Below, one piece after another: positions 44,020 through 52,669 of a stretch of 64,000 nucleotides of DNA (position 1 is its first letter; each line of letters begins with the position of its first letter). The notes beneath the pieces are model-generated. The model was given only the letters and a program-made list of their open reading frames with translations. It did no database searches and was not told the DNA's origin. The translations under genes and the position numbers were made by a program. The DNA lies in contig JAAANX010000194.1 in the NCBI GenBank assembly GCA_009909085.1, forward strand, positions 1-64,000, given 5' to 3'. This DNA comes from Cyanobacteria bacterium GSL.Bin1 (GTDB lineage Bacteria; Cyanobacteriota; Cyanobacteriia; Cyanobacteriales; Rubidibacteraceae).

Positions 44020-44337
44020 ATGCGACTCTCCCTCAAAAAACAAAAATTATTTAATATTGGCGTGGCTCCCCATGATGGTATCTTCTGTATTGGGATCTCT
44101 CCTCATGGGTTAATCTCCATTGGGGCAGTTCCTCACGGTTTAATCTCCATTGGTTTAATCCCCATGGGTCTATTTTCGGTTGGATTAGTGTCCATGGGAA
44201 TTCTATCCATTGGTCAAATCACCATGGGTTTAGTCAGCGTGGGACAAAAAAATATGACGATTATTGAGCTGAATGTGGGTGAAGTTTCTTCACAAAAGCA
44301 ATTAGAGCCTGAGGGAATGGAAGGTCACAATCATTAA
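44020..44337 (+). CDS. Small decapeptide-repeat protein
   Basis: A 105-residue protein starting MRLSLKKQKLFNIG. Residues about 12-80 are seven units of ten residues with consensus [I/V]-G-x-x-[P/S/T]-[M/H]-G-[L/I]-x-S (for example PHGLISIGAV, PMGLFSVGLV, SMGILSIGQI). The period is 30 bp in DNA. The regular hydrophobic/Gly pattern suggests a beta-solenoid or a membrane-associated sheet and not a helix. No signal peptide. The tail (about 85-105) is acidic with GHNH. I do not recognise the family. Start at 44020, because the upstream extension in frame (43924) is low in conserved sequence. Confidence 0.65.
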   Translation: MRLSLKKQKLFNIGVAPHDGIFCIGISPHGLISIGAVPHGLISIGLIPMGLFSVGLVSMGILSIGQITMGLVSVGQKNMTIIELNVGEVSSQKQLEPEGMEGHNH

Positions 44338-44435
44338 TGAGGGTCTAAAACCATTTTGATCACACCGGTGGTTGCAACAGTAACCCCTCGTCGAACCAGT
44401 TTGACAGCAATCTTACTCGGTGAACCGAACCCCAT
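44334..44435 (-). CDS. Candidate small ORF downstream of rnz
   Basis: A 33-residue frame, MGFGSPSKIAVKLVRRG then VTVATTGVIKMVLDPH, starts 24 bp beyond the rnz stop and ends by overlapping the stop of the repeat-protein gene on the other strand by three to four bases. Amino-acid composition is protein-like. There is no strong ribosome site. It may be a real small protein cotranscribed with rnz, a decayed C-terminus of an older gene, or chance. Confidence 0.35.
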   Translation of the reverse strand: MGFGSPSKIAVKLVRRGVTVATTGVIKMVLDPH

Positions 44436-44458
44436 TCTTAAACGTTGTAATTTGTTTT

Positions 44459-45412
44459 TTAGGAACGAATGGTTTCTAACTGGCGCTGACGAGGAATTGG
44501 ATACTCCATAAAATCATACGCCAAGCAAGTATTGGGAAAAATCGCTTGTGCTTCTTCGAGTAAGTGATTGAGTTGCAATGGATTCCCTGGGGCATAGCGC
44601 GGACTAAAATGGGTCATAATCAGTTGTTGGACTTGCGCTTCCAAGGCAACTTGTGCTGCCATGGTTGAGGTAGAGTGCAGTCGTTCAAATGCCAGGTCTG
44701 AATCTTGATGAGCAAAAGTTGCCTCGTGAATCAAAACATCGGCATTTTGAGCCAGTTCCACCGCATTTTCAGTAAAGACAGTATCTGTGCAATAGACAAA
44801 TTTGCGACCGGGTTCATCCGGATCACAGAGATCTTTTCCCGAAACCCGACGACCATTGGGTAGAGTAATAGTTTCTCCCTGTTTGAGACGACCGTAAATC
44901 GGACCGGGTGGAATGCCAAGGGCTTTCGCTTTTTCAACATTAAACCGCCCCGGACGATCTTTTTCCGTCACCGCATAACCAAAGGCGGGAATACGATGTT
45001 TGAGAGGATTGCAAGTGACAGTGAATTGTTCATTTTCTAGCACAACACCCGGTTGCACGCCATGAACTTGCACCCGACTGGCGAAATGGGTATGGGAATA
45101 GTGAGTACAGGCTTTGAGATAGTCTTTGAGTTCAGGAGGACCATAAATATCAATTTGGCCTTTGCTTCCGGCTAACCCCGTGCTAGCGAGGAATCCCGGC
45201 AAACCGAAAGTATGATCGCCGTGCATGTGGGTAATAAAAATCCGGCGAATTTGAGAAGATTTGAGATCGCTGCGCATGAGTTGGTGTTGCGTCCCTTCCC
45301 CACAATCAAAGAGCCAGATTTCTGATTTTTGCGGAAGACGAAGGGCAACGCTAGAGACATTGCGCGATCGCGTTGGGACACCGGAACTGGTTCCTAAAAA
45401 AGTAATTTCCAC
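44459..45412 (-). CDS. rnz: Ribonuclease Z
   Basis: tRNA 3'-processing endonuclease of the metallo-beta-lactamase fold. 317 residues, starting [26 protein letters not shown]. Metal ligands are visible in [15 protein letters not shown] (HxHxDH), in CTDTVF (Asp) and in MTHFSPRY (His), and the flexible-arm region [20 protein letters not shown] is present. The last third holds [17 protein letters not shown]. Length is typical for the bacterial short form. Single gene on its transcript unless the small ORF behind it is real. Confidence 0.96.
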   Translation of the reverse strand: MEITFLGTSSGVPTRSRNVSSVALRLPQKSEIWLFDCGEGTQHQLMRSDLKSSQIRRIFITHMHGDHTFGLPGFLASTGLAGSKGQIDIYGPPELKDYLKACTHYSHTHFASRVQVHGVQPGVVLENEQFTVTCNPLKHRIPAFGYAVTEKDRPGRFNVEKAKALGIPPGPIYGRLKQGETITLPNGRRVSGKDLCDPDEPGRKFVYCTDTVFTENAVELAQNADVLIHEATFAHQDSDLAFERLHSTSTMAAQVALEAQVQQLIMTHFSPRYAPGNPLQLNHLLEEAQAIFPNTCLAYDFMEYPIPRQRQLETIRS

Positions 45413-45526
45413 TGCTTTCGTTATTCGTTACTTGTTCTTCATGTTTTAGACAACAGACAATAGCGATTTCTTCCTTTTGCCTGATTAGCCTCGACCTCAG
45501 ATCAATCTAGCTAAATTAAAGATTGA

Positions 45527-45602
45527 CCGCGGCTGGGCGGTCACCGGAGCTTTAGTGAGGACAGGCGCCTTCGGTTTAGGAAGGCGTAATCTTTGACCCC
45601 AC
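45527..45602. repeat. Dispersed palindromic repeat cluster
   Basis: CCGCGGCTGGGCGGTCA (45527-45543, cf. 1407-1423), then CCGGAGCTTTAGTGAGGA (45544-45561), which is present in inverse orientation in the 51.5-kb element (51704-51721), and AGGAAGGCGTAATCTTT (about 45579-45595), also at 2943-2959. It is a mosaic of three modules found elsewhere in this window. Confidence 0.6.
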
Positions 45603-45608
45603 TGACCG

Positions 45609-47123
45609 TTACATTCCAATCCCCAGTTTACCGGCTAAGCCTGGACTGAGAGGAATCAAGGTAGCTAACATCAAAAATAATGCTAACAATCCTAATGCGG
45701 CTCTAGCATCATCCGGTTCGGTTAACTCATTCAGACTGGGACGTTCGAGACTACGTTGTAAAAATAAAATTAAAATGCCCCAATAGAGAGGAATCGGGTT
45801 ACTAGGATTGGTAATTGCAACAATGCCCAAAACAATTAAAGTGGCAACCGTTGTCCGGCGAGCTGTTTTCCGTCCATAAATCGCTTGCACAATTCTTCCG
45901 CCATCCAGTTGACCGGCTGGCATTAAATTGAGAGCTGTAATGACCAGTCCTAACCAACCAATAACGGTTAGCGGGTGGACATCCACCACTGATTCTTGTA
46001 ATTGCGACCCTAAAACAACTTTTGCCAAAGAACCGACTAAAATTGACCCTTGAAAAAATTGAGTGGGAACTTGAAATAAACTGCCTGGTTGCGACAAAAT
46101 CAAACCGGCCATTAGCATTAATAACGAGACCAGTCCCCCCACTGCTGGACCGGCTAAGGCAAACTCAAATAAAACGCTGCGGGAGGGGAGTAAAGACTCA
46201 ATGCGAGTAATTGCCCCAAAGGAGCCAATTTGTAAACTGGGAATAAAAAAGGGTAAGCTCAAACAAATGCCATACCGCTGAGCGATAATCCGATGACCGA
46301 CTTCGTGAGCCCCCAAAATAATCGCCAGTCCGAGCGCAAAGGGGACTGCTTCTTGAAAGCGCTCCCAATTATTAAATAAATCAAATCCCAATAATAAACT
46401 AAAGGCTTCCACACTGGTCACTGCAGTCGCCACCATTAAGACAACGGCTAAGATCTGCTGGCTGACGGTACTCGGTTGCGGATCGTTTGTACTGGGTAAA
46501 ACAATGACTACCGGTTTATTTTCCGGACCTTCCACCAAAAAGAGACGATACTTTTCCCCTAAGGCTGTGTGCAGCTTCTGGGACAGTTCTTGATAGACTT
46601 GTTCGGGGTCGGCTCGTAAGTTGCCTTTAAAGATTGCACCATCTTGATAGGGAATGGTTTCTGTACTGAAAAACGTATCAATACCAAATAAACTTTGAAT
46701 GGTTTTTAAGTCTTCCTCGGGAATGGGGGGTTTCTTTGCCCCTGATGTAGCTTCCTCTTCTGAATTCTCTTGCGGTTCTTGGTCTGGATTGTCTTGGGCT
46801 GAGGATTGTTGTTCCCGTAAGCGTTCATTGGCTTGTTGACGCAGCATCACATCTTGACCTGCAGAGCGCAAACGACTCCCCAAATAAATATAAATTCCGG
46901 TAGAAGTTAATAACAACAACAACACTCCCACCAAGTTGAGATAAATTCCTGCTGCAAATAATCCGAAAAATAGCAACCACGGTGCCATGAGGACAACGGA
47001 CTGTAACCAAGATAGGATACCAATTTTGCCATAAGGTCGAGCCCGGTTGAATCCCCAAACTAGGATTGCAACGGCAATGAGGATAATTGCACTAGTGGCG
47101 AGAGTTTCTGAGTTATTAAACAT
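45609..47123 (-). CDS. Site-2-type zinc metalloprotease (EGY-like)
   Basis: 504 residues. Two N-terminal helices (about 8-22, 42-78), a charged soluble region (about 90-220, with a Glu/Gln-rich disordered part and a folded domain TIQSLFGIDTFF... FKGNLR), then the S2P core: HEVGH (273-277, metal His and catalytic Glu), helices, and NLMPAGQLDGGR (the third ligand Asp in LDGG, about 406-409). It resembles plant EGY1/EGY2 and Synechocystis Slr0643/Sll0862-type proteases. It cleaves membrane proteins within the bilayer; targets unknown. No partner gene nearby. Confidence 0.88.
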   Translation of the reverse strand: MFNNSETLATSAIILIAVAILVWGFNRARPYGKIGILSWLQSVVLMAPWLLFFGLFAAGIYLNLVGVLLLLLTSTGIYIYLGSRLRSAGQDVMLRQQANERLREQQSSAQDNPDQEPQENSEEEATSGAKKPPIPEEDLKTIQSLFGIDTFFSTETIPYQDGAIFKGNLRADPEQVYQELSQKLHTALGEKYRLFLVEGPENKPVVIVLPSTNDPQPSTVSQQILAVVLMVATAVTSVEAFSLLLGFDLFNNWERFQEAVPFALGLAIILGAHEVGHRIIAQRYGICLSLPFFIPSLQIGSFGAITRIESLLPSRSVLFEFALAGPAVGGLVSLLMLMAGLILSQPGSLFQVPTQFFQGSILVGSLAKVVLGSQLQESVVDVHPLTVIGWLGLVITALNLMPAGQLDGGRIVQAIYGRKTARRTTVATLIVLGIVAITNPSNPIPLYWGILILFLQRSLERPSLNELTEPDDARAALGLLALFLMLATLIPLSPGLAGKLGIGM

Positions 47124-47283
47124 TATTCGTTACTGGCGATTTGTTACTTGTGAGTCGTTATTGTGTTGCCCCATCCACAGTATGGAGTTACAAGTAACCA
47201 ATTATCAATTATTCATTATTAATTATCAAATAGCCCCCTCCTAGATTCATTTAGGAGAGGGAAAAGTGGCAACTACTCAGCAC

Positions 47284-47532
47284 TTAATTTATGACTTGTT
47301 CCACTTCTGCAATTTCTGGAATAAATTCCCGGAGACGACGCTCAATGCCCATTTTTAGGGTCATCGCCGAACTGGGGCAAGAGCCACAAGCACCTTGCAG
47401 TCTGAGTTTCACAATTGGACCTTCAATTTCAACTAAATCGACATTGCCGCCATCTGCCATGAGATAGGGACGGAGGTCATCTAAGACTTTTTCTACGTTT
47501 TCTGGAGTGAGGGCAAGTTTAGTATCAGCCAT
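47284..47532 (-). CDS. NifU-like iron-sulfur scaffold (Nfu)
   Basis: 82 residues, equal to the C-terminal domain of NifU alone: [26 protein letters not shown], with the cluster-binding Cys-x-x-Cys at 49 and 52 ([22 protein letters not shown]). As a dimer it holds a [4Fe-4S] or [2Fe-2S] cluster and passes it to photosystem I and other targets. Same type as Synechocystis Ssl2667 and plant CnfU. Single gene with a short 5' region. Confidence 0.93.
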   Translation of the reverse strand: MADTKLALTPENVEKVLDDLRPYLMADGGNVDLVEIEGPIVKLRLQGACGSCPSSAMTLKMGIERRLREFIPEIAEVEQVIN

Positions 47533-47889
47533 AATCTACCTTTTTTGATTGATCAGTCTAGTTTCCTTATATCTTATTGTGATTGTTTCTGACATCGGAA
47601 ACAACCGCTCTTAGTTAGAGGAGTTGCAGATCGCTAAATTGAAACTCAGTGGTAATGGTTTCACCGACTTTCCCAATCGCGTGAATGGTCTGTCGCAGGG
47701 GGAGATAGGATCCGCCCAGTTGAGAATTAATAACCAGTGAGTGGCGGTTTACCCATCAAGATGCCACAGTGAAATTAGAAAGATTGTATTACTGACCTCA
47801 AGCAATCATAATTTCTTTAGTAAACTGCTACTCGCGTTCTCACAAGATAGACCCTAAAAACATTGACCCTATTTTTGAGGAGGTTATCG
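47533..47889. other. 357-bp region holding a gene remnant
   Basis: Apart from the minus-strand gene remnant at 47615-47755 there is the promoter side of the CMD-family gene, with a GAGGAGG ribosome site at about 47878-47884. Nothing else is recognised. Confidence 0.5.
47615..47755 (-). pseudogene. C-terminal remnant of an unidentified gene
   Basis: On the minus strand an in-frame stretch reads NRHSLVINSQLGGSYLPLRQ then TIHAIGKVGETITTEFQFSDLQLL and a TAA (47615-47617). Upstream in frame it ends at a TGA (47756-47758) after two further codons, and there is no start. It has strong protein character (balanced, with a Gly/Thr-rich sheet-like pattern) and is shorter than any domain. It is therefore probably the end of a gene whose body has been deleted. 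I do not recognise the family. Confidence 0.5.
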
Positions 47890-48255
47890 ATGAGCAACAC
47901 TCAATCTTCACCAGAGAAAAAACCATATCAAGCGCAGTTGAAGCAGATCAAACAATATATGGGTAAGTTTTCAGCTGCTCAACCGGATGTTGCAAAAGCG
48001 TTTTCAGCTTTACATCAAGGGGCTGCCACGGCTGGTCAACTTGATCCAAAAACAAAAGAACTCATTGCCTTAGCCATTGCTGTCGTCACTCGTTGCGATG
48101 GGTGTATTGCCTTTCATACCCATGATGCCCTGCAAGCAGGAGCTTCAAAAGACGAAATTATGGAAGCGCTGAGTGTGGCTGTTCTCATGGGAGGCGGTCC
48201 CGCAATGATGTATGCGGTTCATGTGATAGAAGCGATGGAAGAGTTTGAAGCTTAG
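47890..48255 (+). CDS. Carboxymuconolactone decarboxylase/AhpD-like protein
   Basis: 121 residues from ATG 47890 (GAGGAGG six bases upstream; a TTG-type longer frame is not used). Helical CMD fold with the redox motif CDGCIAFHTHDALQAGASKDEIMEAL: the Cys-x-x-Cys and His give an AhpD-type alkylhydroperoxidase site rather than a lactone decarboxylase. Probably protects against peroxides as a trimer or hexamer. Single gene, converging on uvrB. Confidence 0.87.
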   Translation: MSNTQSSPEKKPYQAQLKQIKQYMGKFSAAQPDVAKAFSALHQGAATAGQLDPKTKELIALAIAVVTRCDGCIAFHTHDALQAGASKDEIMEALSVAVLMGGGPAMMYAVHVIEAMEEFEA

Positions 48256-48288
48256 CCCTGTGATATCGATGATCGTTACGAGAAAGAT

Positions 48289-50286
48289 TTAATGTCTGAG
48301 CAATTTTTCTCTTAATTTTTTCACGCGATCGCGCAAGCTAGCGGCTTTTTCAAACTCTAAATTCTCTGCGGCTTCTTTCATTTCTGCTTCCAATTGTTCC
48401 ACCAGTTGCGGAATTTTATCTAAGGGTAAGTCATCGGCTTGTTCATAGACCATTTCTAACTGTTGGGCATTTAAACGCCGGGAAATATCGAGAAAGGCAA
48501 GAATGGAATTATTCTGTTTCTTCACAATCGGCTGCGGAGTAATGCCATGTTTCTCGTTATGTTCCATTTGTAATGTTCGTCGTCGTTCCGTTTCTTGAAT
48601 CGCGTAGTCCATGCTATCAGTTAGATTGTCAGCGTATAAAATGGCTTGTCCGTCCACATGACGCGCTGCCCGTCCAATGGTTTGCACCAGGGATCGTCCT
48701 GAGCGTAAAAAGCCTTCTTTATCCGCATCTAAAATGGCAACTAAAGACACTTCTGGTAAGTCTAATCCTTCCCGAAGTAAGTTCACACCAATTAAAACAT
48801 CAAACTTCCCTTGTCGTAAATCTTGCAAGATTTCAATTCGTTCAATCGAGTGAATTTCTGAGTGTAAATAACGGACGCGAATGTCTCGTTCTTCACAATA
48901 TTCGGTTAAATCTTCCGCCATCCGTTTCGTTAAAGTGGTGACTAAAACCCGCTCATTTTTATCAGCGCGCTCTTTAATTTCGCCTAACAAATCATCAATT
49001 TGTCCTTCTGTCGGACGAACAAAGATTTGTGGATCAAGGACACCCGTGGGACGAATAATTTGCTCAATTACATTGCCGTCCGATTGTTCAATTTCCCAAT
49101 CTCCGGGAGTTGCCGAAACAAAAATACATTGATTGACCTTTTCCCAAAATTCTTCCGCTTTCAACGGACGATTATCCGCTGCGCTGGGAAGCCGAAAGCC
49201 GTGTTCCACTAAGACTTTCTTCCGCGATTGATCGCCGTTGTACATTCCTCTCAGTTGCGGCACTGTCACGTGGGATTCATCTACAACTAACAGCCAATCC
49301 TCAGGAAAATAATCCACCAAACATTCCGGTGGATCTCCGGCATTTCTGCCAGCTAAATGACGGGAGTAATTTTCAACGCCATTACAATATCCCACTTCTC
49401 TTAAGAGTTCTAAATCATACTTAGTCCGTTGTTCTAACCGTTGCGCTTCTAATAGTTTCCCTGCCGATTCTAATTCTTCTAAGCGTTGTTTTAATTCTAA
49501 TTCTATATTTTCACAGGCGGCTTCTAATTGTTCATCCGGGGTCACAAAGTGACGCGCCGGATATAAATTAATCCCTTTTAAACTGTTTAAAACTTCCCCC
49601 GTTGTCGGGTCAACATAACGTAGCGCATCAATTTCATCCCCAAAAAATTCTACCCGAACAATCCGGTCTTCATACGCCGGAACAATCTCTAAAACATCCC
49701 CTTTTAAGCGAAATCTTCCCCGTTGTAATTCTGTATCATTGCGGGCATATTGAACTGAGACTAAGTCTCTTAACAGTTGACGCTGATTCACTTCTTCCCC
49801 TAAGCGTAATGGAATCGCTGCTTTAAGATATTCGCTGGGCATTCCTAAACCATAAATGCAACTAATGGAGGCGACAACAATAACATCCTGTCGTTCAAAT
49901 AAAGAGCGCGTTGCTGAATGGCGCAACATATCAATTTCATCATTAATTGAAGCGGATTTTTCGATATAAGTGTCAGAAACGGGAATATAAGCTTCCGGTT
50001 GATAATAGTCGTAATAACTAATAAAGTACTCGACCGCATTATTAGGAAAAAATTCTCGCAACTCATTGCATAATTGTGCCGCTAACGTTTTATTATGCGC
50101 TAAAACTAAAGTGGGTTTACCGACTTTTTCAATGACATGAGCAACACTATAAGTTTTTCCAGTTCCCGTTGCCCCCAGAAGGGTTTGAAACCGATTTTTA
50201 CTTTGCAAAGATTGGGTTAATTGCGCGATCGCGCGCGGTTGATCGCCTGTCGGTTGATAAGATGATTGTAGTTGAAAATCTGACAT
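48289..50286 (-). CDS. uvrB: Excinuclease ABC subunit UvrB
   Basis: 665 residues. Nucleotide-excision repair helicase-like subunit that verifies damage with UvrA and recruits UvrC. Walker A ([17 protein letters not shown], about 35-51), beta-hairpin region ([12 protein letters not shown]), the [17 protein letters not shown] motif (Walker B-like), [16 protein letters not shown] (motif VI), and a UVR domain at the C-terminus (about 625-660). Complete. Start ATG at 50286. Confidence 0.97.
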   Translation of the reverse strand: MSDFQLQSSYQPTGDQPRAIAQLTQSLQSKNRFQTLLGATGTGKTYSVAHVIEKVGKPTLVLAHNKTLAAQLCNELREFFPNNAVEYFISYYDYYQPEAYIPVSDTYIEKSASINDEIDMLRHSATRSLFERQDVIVVASISCIYGLGMPSEYLKAAIPLRLGEEVNQRQLLRDLVSVQYARNDTELQRGRFRLKGDVLEIVPAYEDRIVRVEFFGDEIDALRYVDPTTGEVLNSLKGINLYPARHFVTPDEQLEAACENIELELKQRLEELESAGKLLEAQRLEQRTKYDLELLREVGYCNGVENYSRHLAGRNAGDPPECLVDYFPEDWLLVVDESHVTVPQLRGMYNGDQSRKKVLVEHGFRLPSAADNRPLKAEEFWEKVNQCIFVSATPGDWEIEQSDGNVIEQIIRPTGVLDPQIFVRPTEGQIDDLLGEIKERADKNERVLVTTLTKRMAEDLTEYCEERDIRVRYLHSEIHSIERIEILQDLRQGKFDVLIGVNLLREGLDLPEVSLVAILDADKEGFLRSGRSLVQTIGRAARHVDGQAILYADNLTDSMDYAIQETERRRTLQMEHNEKHGITPQPIVKKQNNSILAFLDISRRLNAQQLEMVYEQADDLPLDKIPQLVEQLEAEMKEAAENLEFEKAASLRDRVKKLREKLLRH

Positions 50287-50409
50287 ATTGCGTTATTTAA
50301 TCTGTTAAAGTATAAGGTGAATTAGGGGACGTTATTTGTTATTAGTTATTTTTTCTTTTTACAAGAAATGAAATACAATTAATCATGAGTAACGAATGAC
50401 CAGTGACCA

Positions 50410-50901
50410 ATGACGAATCTAAAACTCCTTAACCAAACGCTAATTGATACCGTAGCCAATGAAGCAGCAAATAGTCAGCGCCTACGGAAAAATCACAATT
50501 TTCATCAACTTTCTGAGCAAGTGCAACGCTTCATCAATATTATGCAACCCGGAACTTATGTCCGTCCCCATCGCCATACTCGTCCAGAAGATAAAAATGG
50601 CTTTGAGTTTTTTCTCGCGCTACAAGGAAAAGCGGGAGTCTTACTATTCGAGGAGTCAGGAACCGTGATTCATACTGAGAAACTTAGTCCACAAGATCAC
50701 AAATATGGCATTGAAATTCCCGAAGGAACCTTTCACACCTTAGTTGCCTTGGCGCCCAATACAGTTCTATTTGAGCTTAAAGAAGGTCCCTATGTTCCGG
50801 CAAGGGATAAAGACTTTCTCACAACATTTCCTCCGGAAGGAACACCGGAGGCGCAAGCACAAGTCCGATCCTGGGAAGCGCGATTGACTGACCTTCCCTA
50901 A
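50410..50901 (+). CDS. WbuC-family cupin protein
   Basis: 163 residues, cupin beta barrel, with metal-binding-type residues in YVRPHRHTRPEDKNGFEFFLALQGKAGVLLFEESG (His-x-His) and HTLVALAPNTVLFELKEGPYVP. It belongs to the WbuC cupin-metalloprotein group often found in O-antigen loci, but here no polysaccharide genes are nearby. The function is unknown. The start lies in a degenerate 7-base repeat tract (CCAATGA/CGAATGA), so the precise start is uncertain. Confidence 0.78.
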   Translation: MTNLKLLNQTLIDTVANEAANSQRLRKNHNFHQLSEQVQRFINIMQPGTYVRPHRHTRPEDKNGFEFFLALQGKAGVLLFEESGTVIHTEKLSPQDHKYGIEIPEGTFHTLVALAPNTVLFELKEGPYVPARDKDFLTTFPPEGTPEAQAQVRSWEARLTDLP

Positions 50902-50961
50902 CCAACTATAATTTTTTTTTATTAGTCCGATCAGCTTTTCTTGCCCAAATTGCCAAGGGTT

Positions 50962-50991
50962 TTGTACGAAATCTCCATAACTTCCTATAAT
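50962..50991 (+). promoter_or_regulatory. Promoter candidate for the repeat-protein gene
   Basis: TTGTAC (50962-50967), 18-bp spacer and perfect TATAAT (50986-50991), about 106 bp before the ATG at 51098, giving a leader of about 100 nt. Confidence 0.5.
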
Positions 50992-51097
50992 AGAAATAAA
51001 TCAAAAGAAAACCTAAAAGTTTAAAATCAGTAACGGAAAAGATAAACTGTCTTCAGAAACAGCTTAAGTTGGGAAGGCGAATTAAAAGGAAATTATC

Positions 51098-51541
51098 ATG
51101 AGTGAAGAACAAGTGCAGGAATATGCGACCTTAGAAGCTGAGAAACAGAAAACCACTTCTAAAACCACTTCTAAAACCAAAGCCAAATCGGAAGAGAAAG
51201 CAACTCAGGACAGTCAAAACGCCCTGGCTTTGAAATCAGTTGGGGATCGTCCGGTGAGTGGAGGGAAGCTGGAACTGGCAGGAACTTTCCGTAGTATGGG
51301 CAGAGATCGTCCCATCCTTGCCAGTAAATTGAAAATTGCGGAAACTTTCCATACCATGGGCGGAGATCGTCCCGTTTTTGCCAGTCAAGTGCCAACTGTG
51401 GGTAACTTTTATTCTTCTGGAAATCGTCCGATTGGAGCAAGCAAGCTCAAAATTGATGAAACTTATTCTAACTTTGGCAATCGTCCCGTTGCCTCTAATC
51501 AAATTGATGATCCGAGCTTATTGATGGGTTATATTGATTAA
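51098..51541 (+). CDS. Tandem NRPIxAS-repeat protein
   Basis: 147 residues. A charged, Lys/Thr/Glu-rich first part (about 1-45) and then five units of about 20 residues with consensus G-[D/N]-R-P-[I/V]-x-A-S-K-L-K-I-x-x-T-F-x-x-M-G (for example RDRPILASKLKIAETFHTMG). Each unit could form a beta-hairpin, giving a short repeat structure. No signal peptide or membrane segment. Function unknown; it is a small cyanobacterial protein type. Its own promoter lies upstream. The terminator that probably served it is now 490 bp away because of a transposon insertion. Confidence 0.65.
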   Translation: MSEEQVQEYATLEAEKQKTTSKTTSKTKAKSEEKATQDSQNALALKSVGDRPVSGGKLELAGTFRSMGRDRPILASKLKIAETFHTMGGDRPVFASQVPTVGNFYSSGNRPIGASKLKIDETYSNFGNRPVASNQIDDPSLLMGYID

Positions 51542-51547
51542 ATTTAT

Positions 51548-51992
51548 AAAAGTCGCCGTAAAACCAACGTGCTTCAGCCGTTGGTGATAAGGCGGGTCAA
51601 CGGAGAGATTCGATATCTCGAAGTTGGCGAATCGAAAAAGTTTCTGGTACATTGAACGTAAGCTAAAGGAGACATCTTGGATTAGCCGTGATACGCGAAC
51701 CTATCCTCACTAAAGCTCCGGCTGTATAAAAGCTAGTATCACCAAGTTGGTATCGGAAACCGCTTGCCCCATTGCTCCACTGCTCAAGAAGGATCAAGGG
51801 CGGGAGAGAAAAATAAATTTACGATACCGTCGGGCGGACGGAAATCTAAACGCTTGGGGAGTTGTCCTGAAGAGTGCTTGCTGTAAAAGGTGTAGTCGGA
51901 CAAGACATGAGACTGTAAGACCACAGTCAACTGAGTTGACGGAGGCAAGATTCAGCCCAAGAATCCAACTTCTTCAAATTTTGGAGCGTCAA
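51548..51992 (+). mobile_element. tnpB-less IS200/IS605-type element (MITE) with omega-RNA-like right end
   Basis: A 445-bp element bounded by the same ends as the 10.8-kb tnpB element. After TTAT (51544-51547) the left end has AGTCGCCGTAAAACCAA and hairpin CCAACG/CGTTGG (51564-51584). The right end (about 51880-51992) carries the codons HETVRP and a scaffold with CCCAAGAATCCAAC, short stem and GAGCGTCAA. Internally a tnpB-like tail (ADGNLNAWG) is visible but there is no open tnpB. It is therefore a deleted derivative that could move in trans. Inserted six bases after the stop of the previous gene and 37 bases before that gene's terminator. Confidence 0.75.
51880..51992 (+). ncRNA. Candidate trans-acting omega-RNA of the tnpB-less element
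   Basis: The right-end scaffold is kept although tnpB is gone. Bases after the terminal GTCAA (AGCTTAGAACAAATATTCC) would be the guide. If transcribed and bound by the TnpB at 10892, it would recognise the empty site TTAT followed by that sequence. Transcription could come from the upstream gene's promoter. There is no direct evidence of transcription. Confidence 0.4.
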
Positions 51993-52029
51993 AGCTTAGA
52001 ACAAATATTCCTTATTGGATGATTCAATG

Positions 52030-52056
52030 CTCCCTTGCTGTGACAAGGGAGTTTTT
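52030..52056 (+). terminator. Intrinsic terminator
   Basis: Perfect stem CTCCCTTG (52030-52037)/CAAGGGAG (52044-52051), loop CTGTGA, then five T. Originally only about 40 bp behind the repeat-protein gene, now separated by the transposon. Confidence 0.85.
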
Positions 52057-52187
52057 AATTGTTATTTCTTGCTTGCGAGGGAAGGAGCGCGATCGCGCTT
52101 TTGTTACCTTAATAAAAAATCGATAACAATTTTTGATAAAACTATTTCCTTTCAAGCTAAAATTTTGCATTCAAAAGGAGTCTTTAA

Positions 52188-52610
52188 ATGTCATCTCAAT
52201 CCGAAAAAATAAAACCCAAAACTCAAAAGCAAGCAGAACAAAACTCTTTCCCGCATCAACCCAATCACCAGCCGATGAGCAAATCAGCACCTTTAATTCG
52301 ACGGGAACTTCAGCAAATTATTCCTAATCTGAATCGAGAACAACGTCAAGGGATTGCCGATCAGCTCATCAAGCAACTTCGCGAGCAAGGAATTGAGGAA
52401 CAAACCTTAGCCGAGACGGTGAGCATCCAAACGACTGATCCCAGACGAATGAATGCCAAAGACATTAGTCATGTGGCGACTTATACGTATGAGCATTATC
52501 CGGAGATTTTTGAAGCCGTTCTCACCCAACCCAATGTGGTGCAATTTTTGAGTCCCCCCGTTTTGTCCGCAATCGTTGGTATTATGGCAGCTAAATGGCT
52601 CAATCCATAA
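52188..52610 (+). CDS. Hypothetical cyanobacterial protein, 140 residues
   Basis: I do not recognise a family. A flexible N-terminus of about 35 residues (Ser, Gln, Lys rich) is followed by a helical core (PLIRRELQQIIPNLNREQRQGIADQLIKQLREQG), a middle segment with Asp-Pro-Arg-Arg (TTDPRRMNAKDISHVATYTYEHYPEIFEAVL), and a hydrophobic C-terminal helix SPPVLSAIVGIMAAKWLNP that might contact a membrane. AAAGGAG eight bases before ATG. It precedes tamB by 60 bp on the same strand and may be cotranscribed with it. Confidence 0.65.
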   Translation: MSSQSEKIKPKTQKQAEQNSFPHQPNHQPMSKSAPLIRRELQQIIPNLNREQRQGIADQLIKQLREQGIEEQTLAETVSIQTTDPRRMNAKDISHVATYTYEHYPEIFEAVLTQPNVVQFLSPPVLSAIVGIMAAKWLNP

Positions 52611-52669
52611 AACCGGAGTCTGGTGAGAAGTCCTTTCAACTTAAATCTCCTAATCTTTAAATTGCGATC

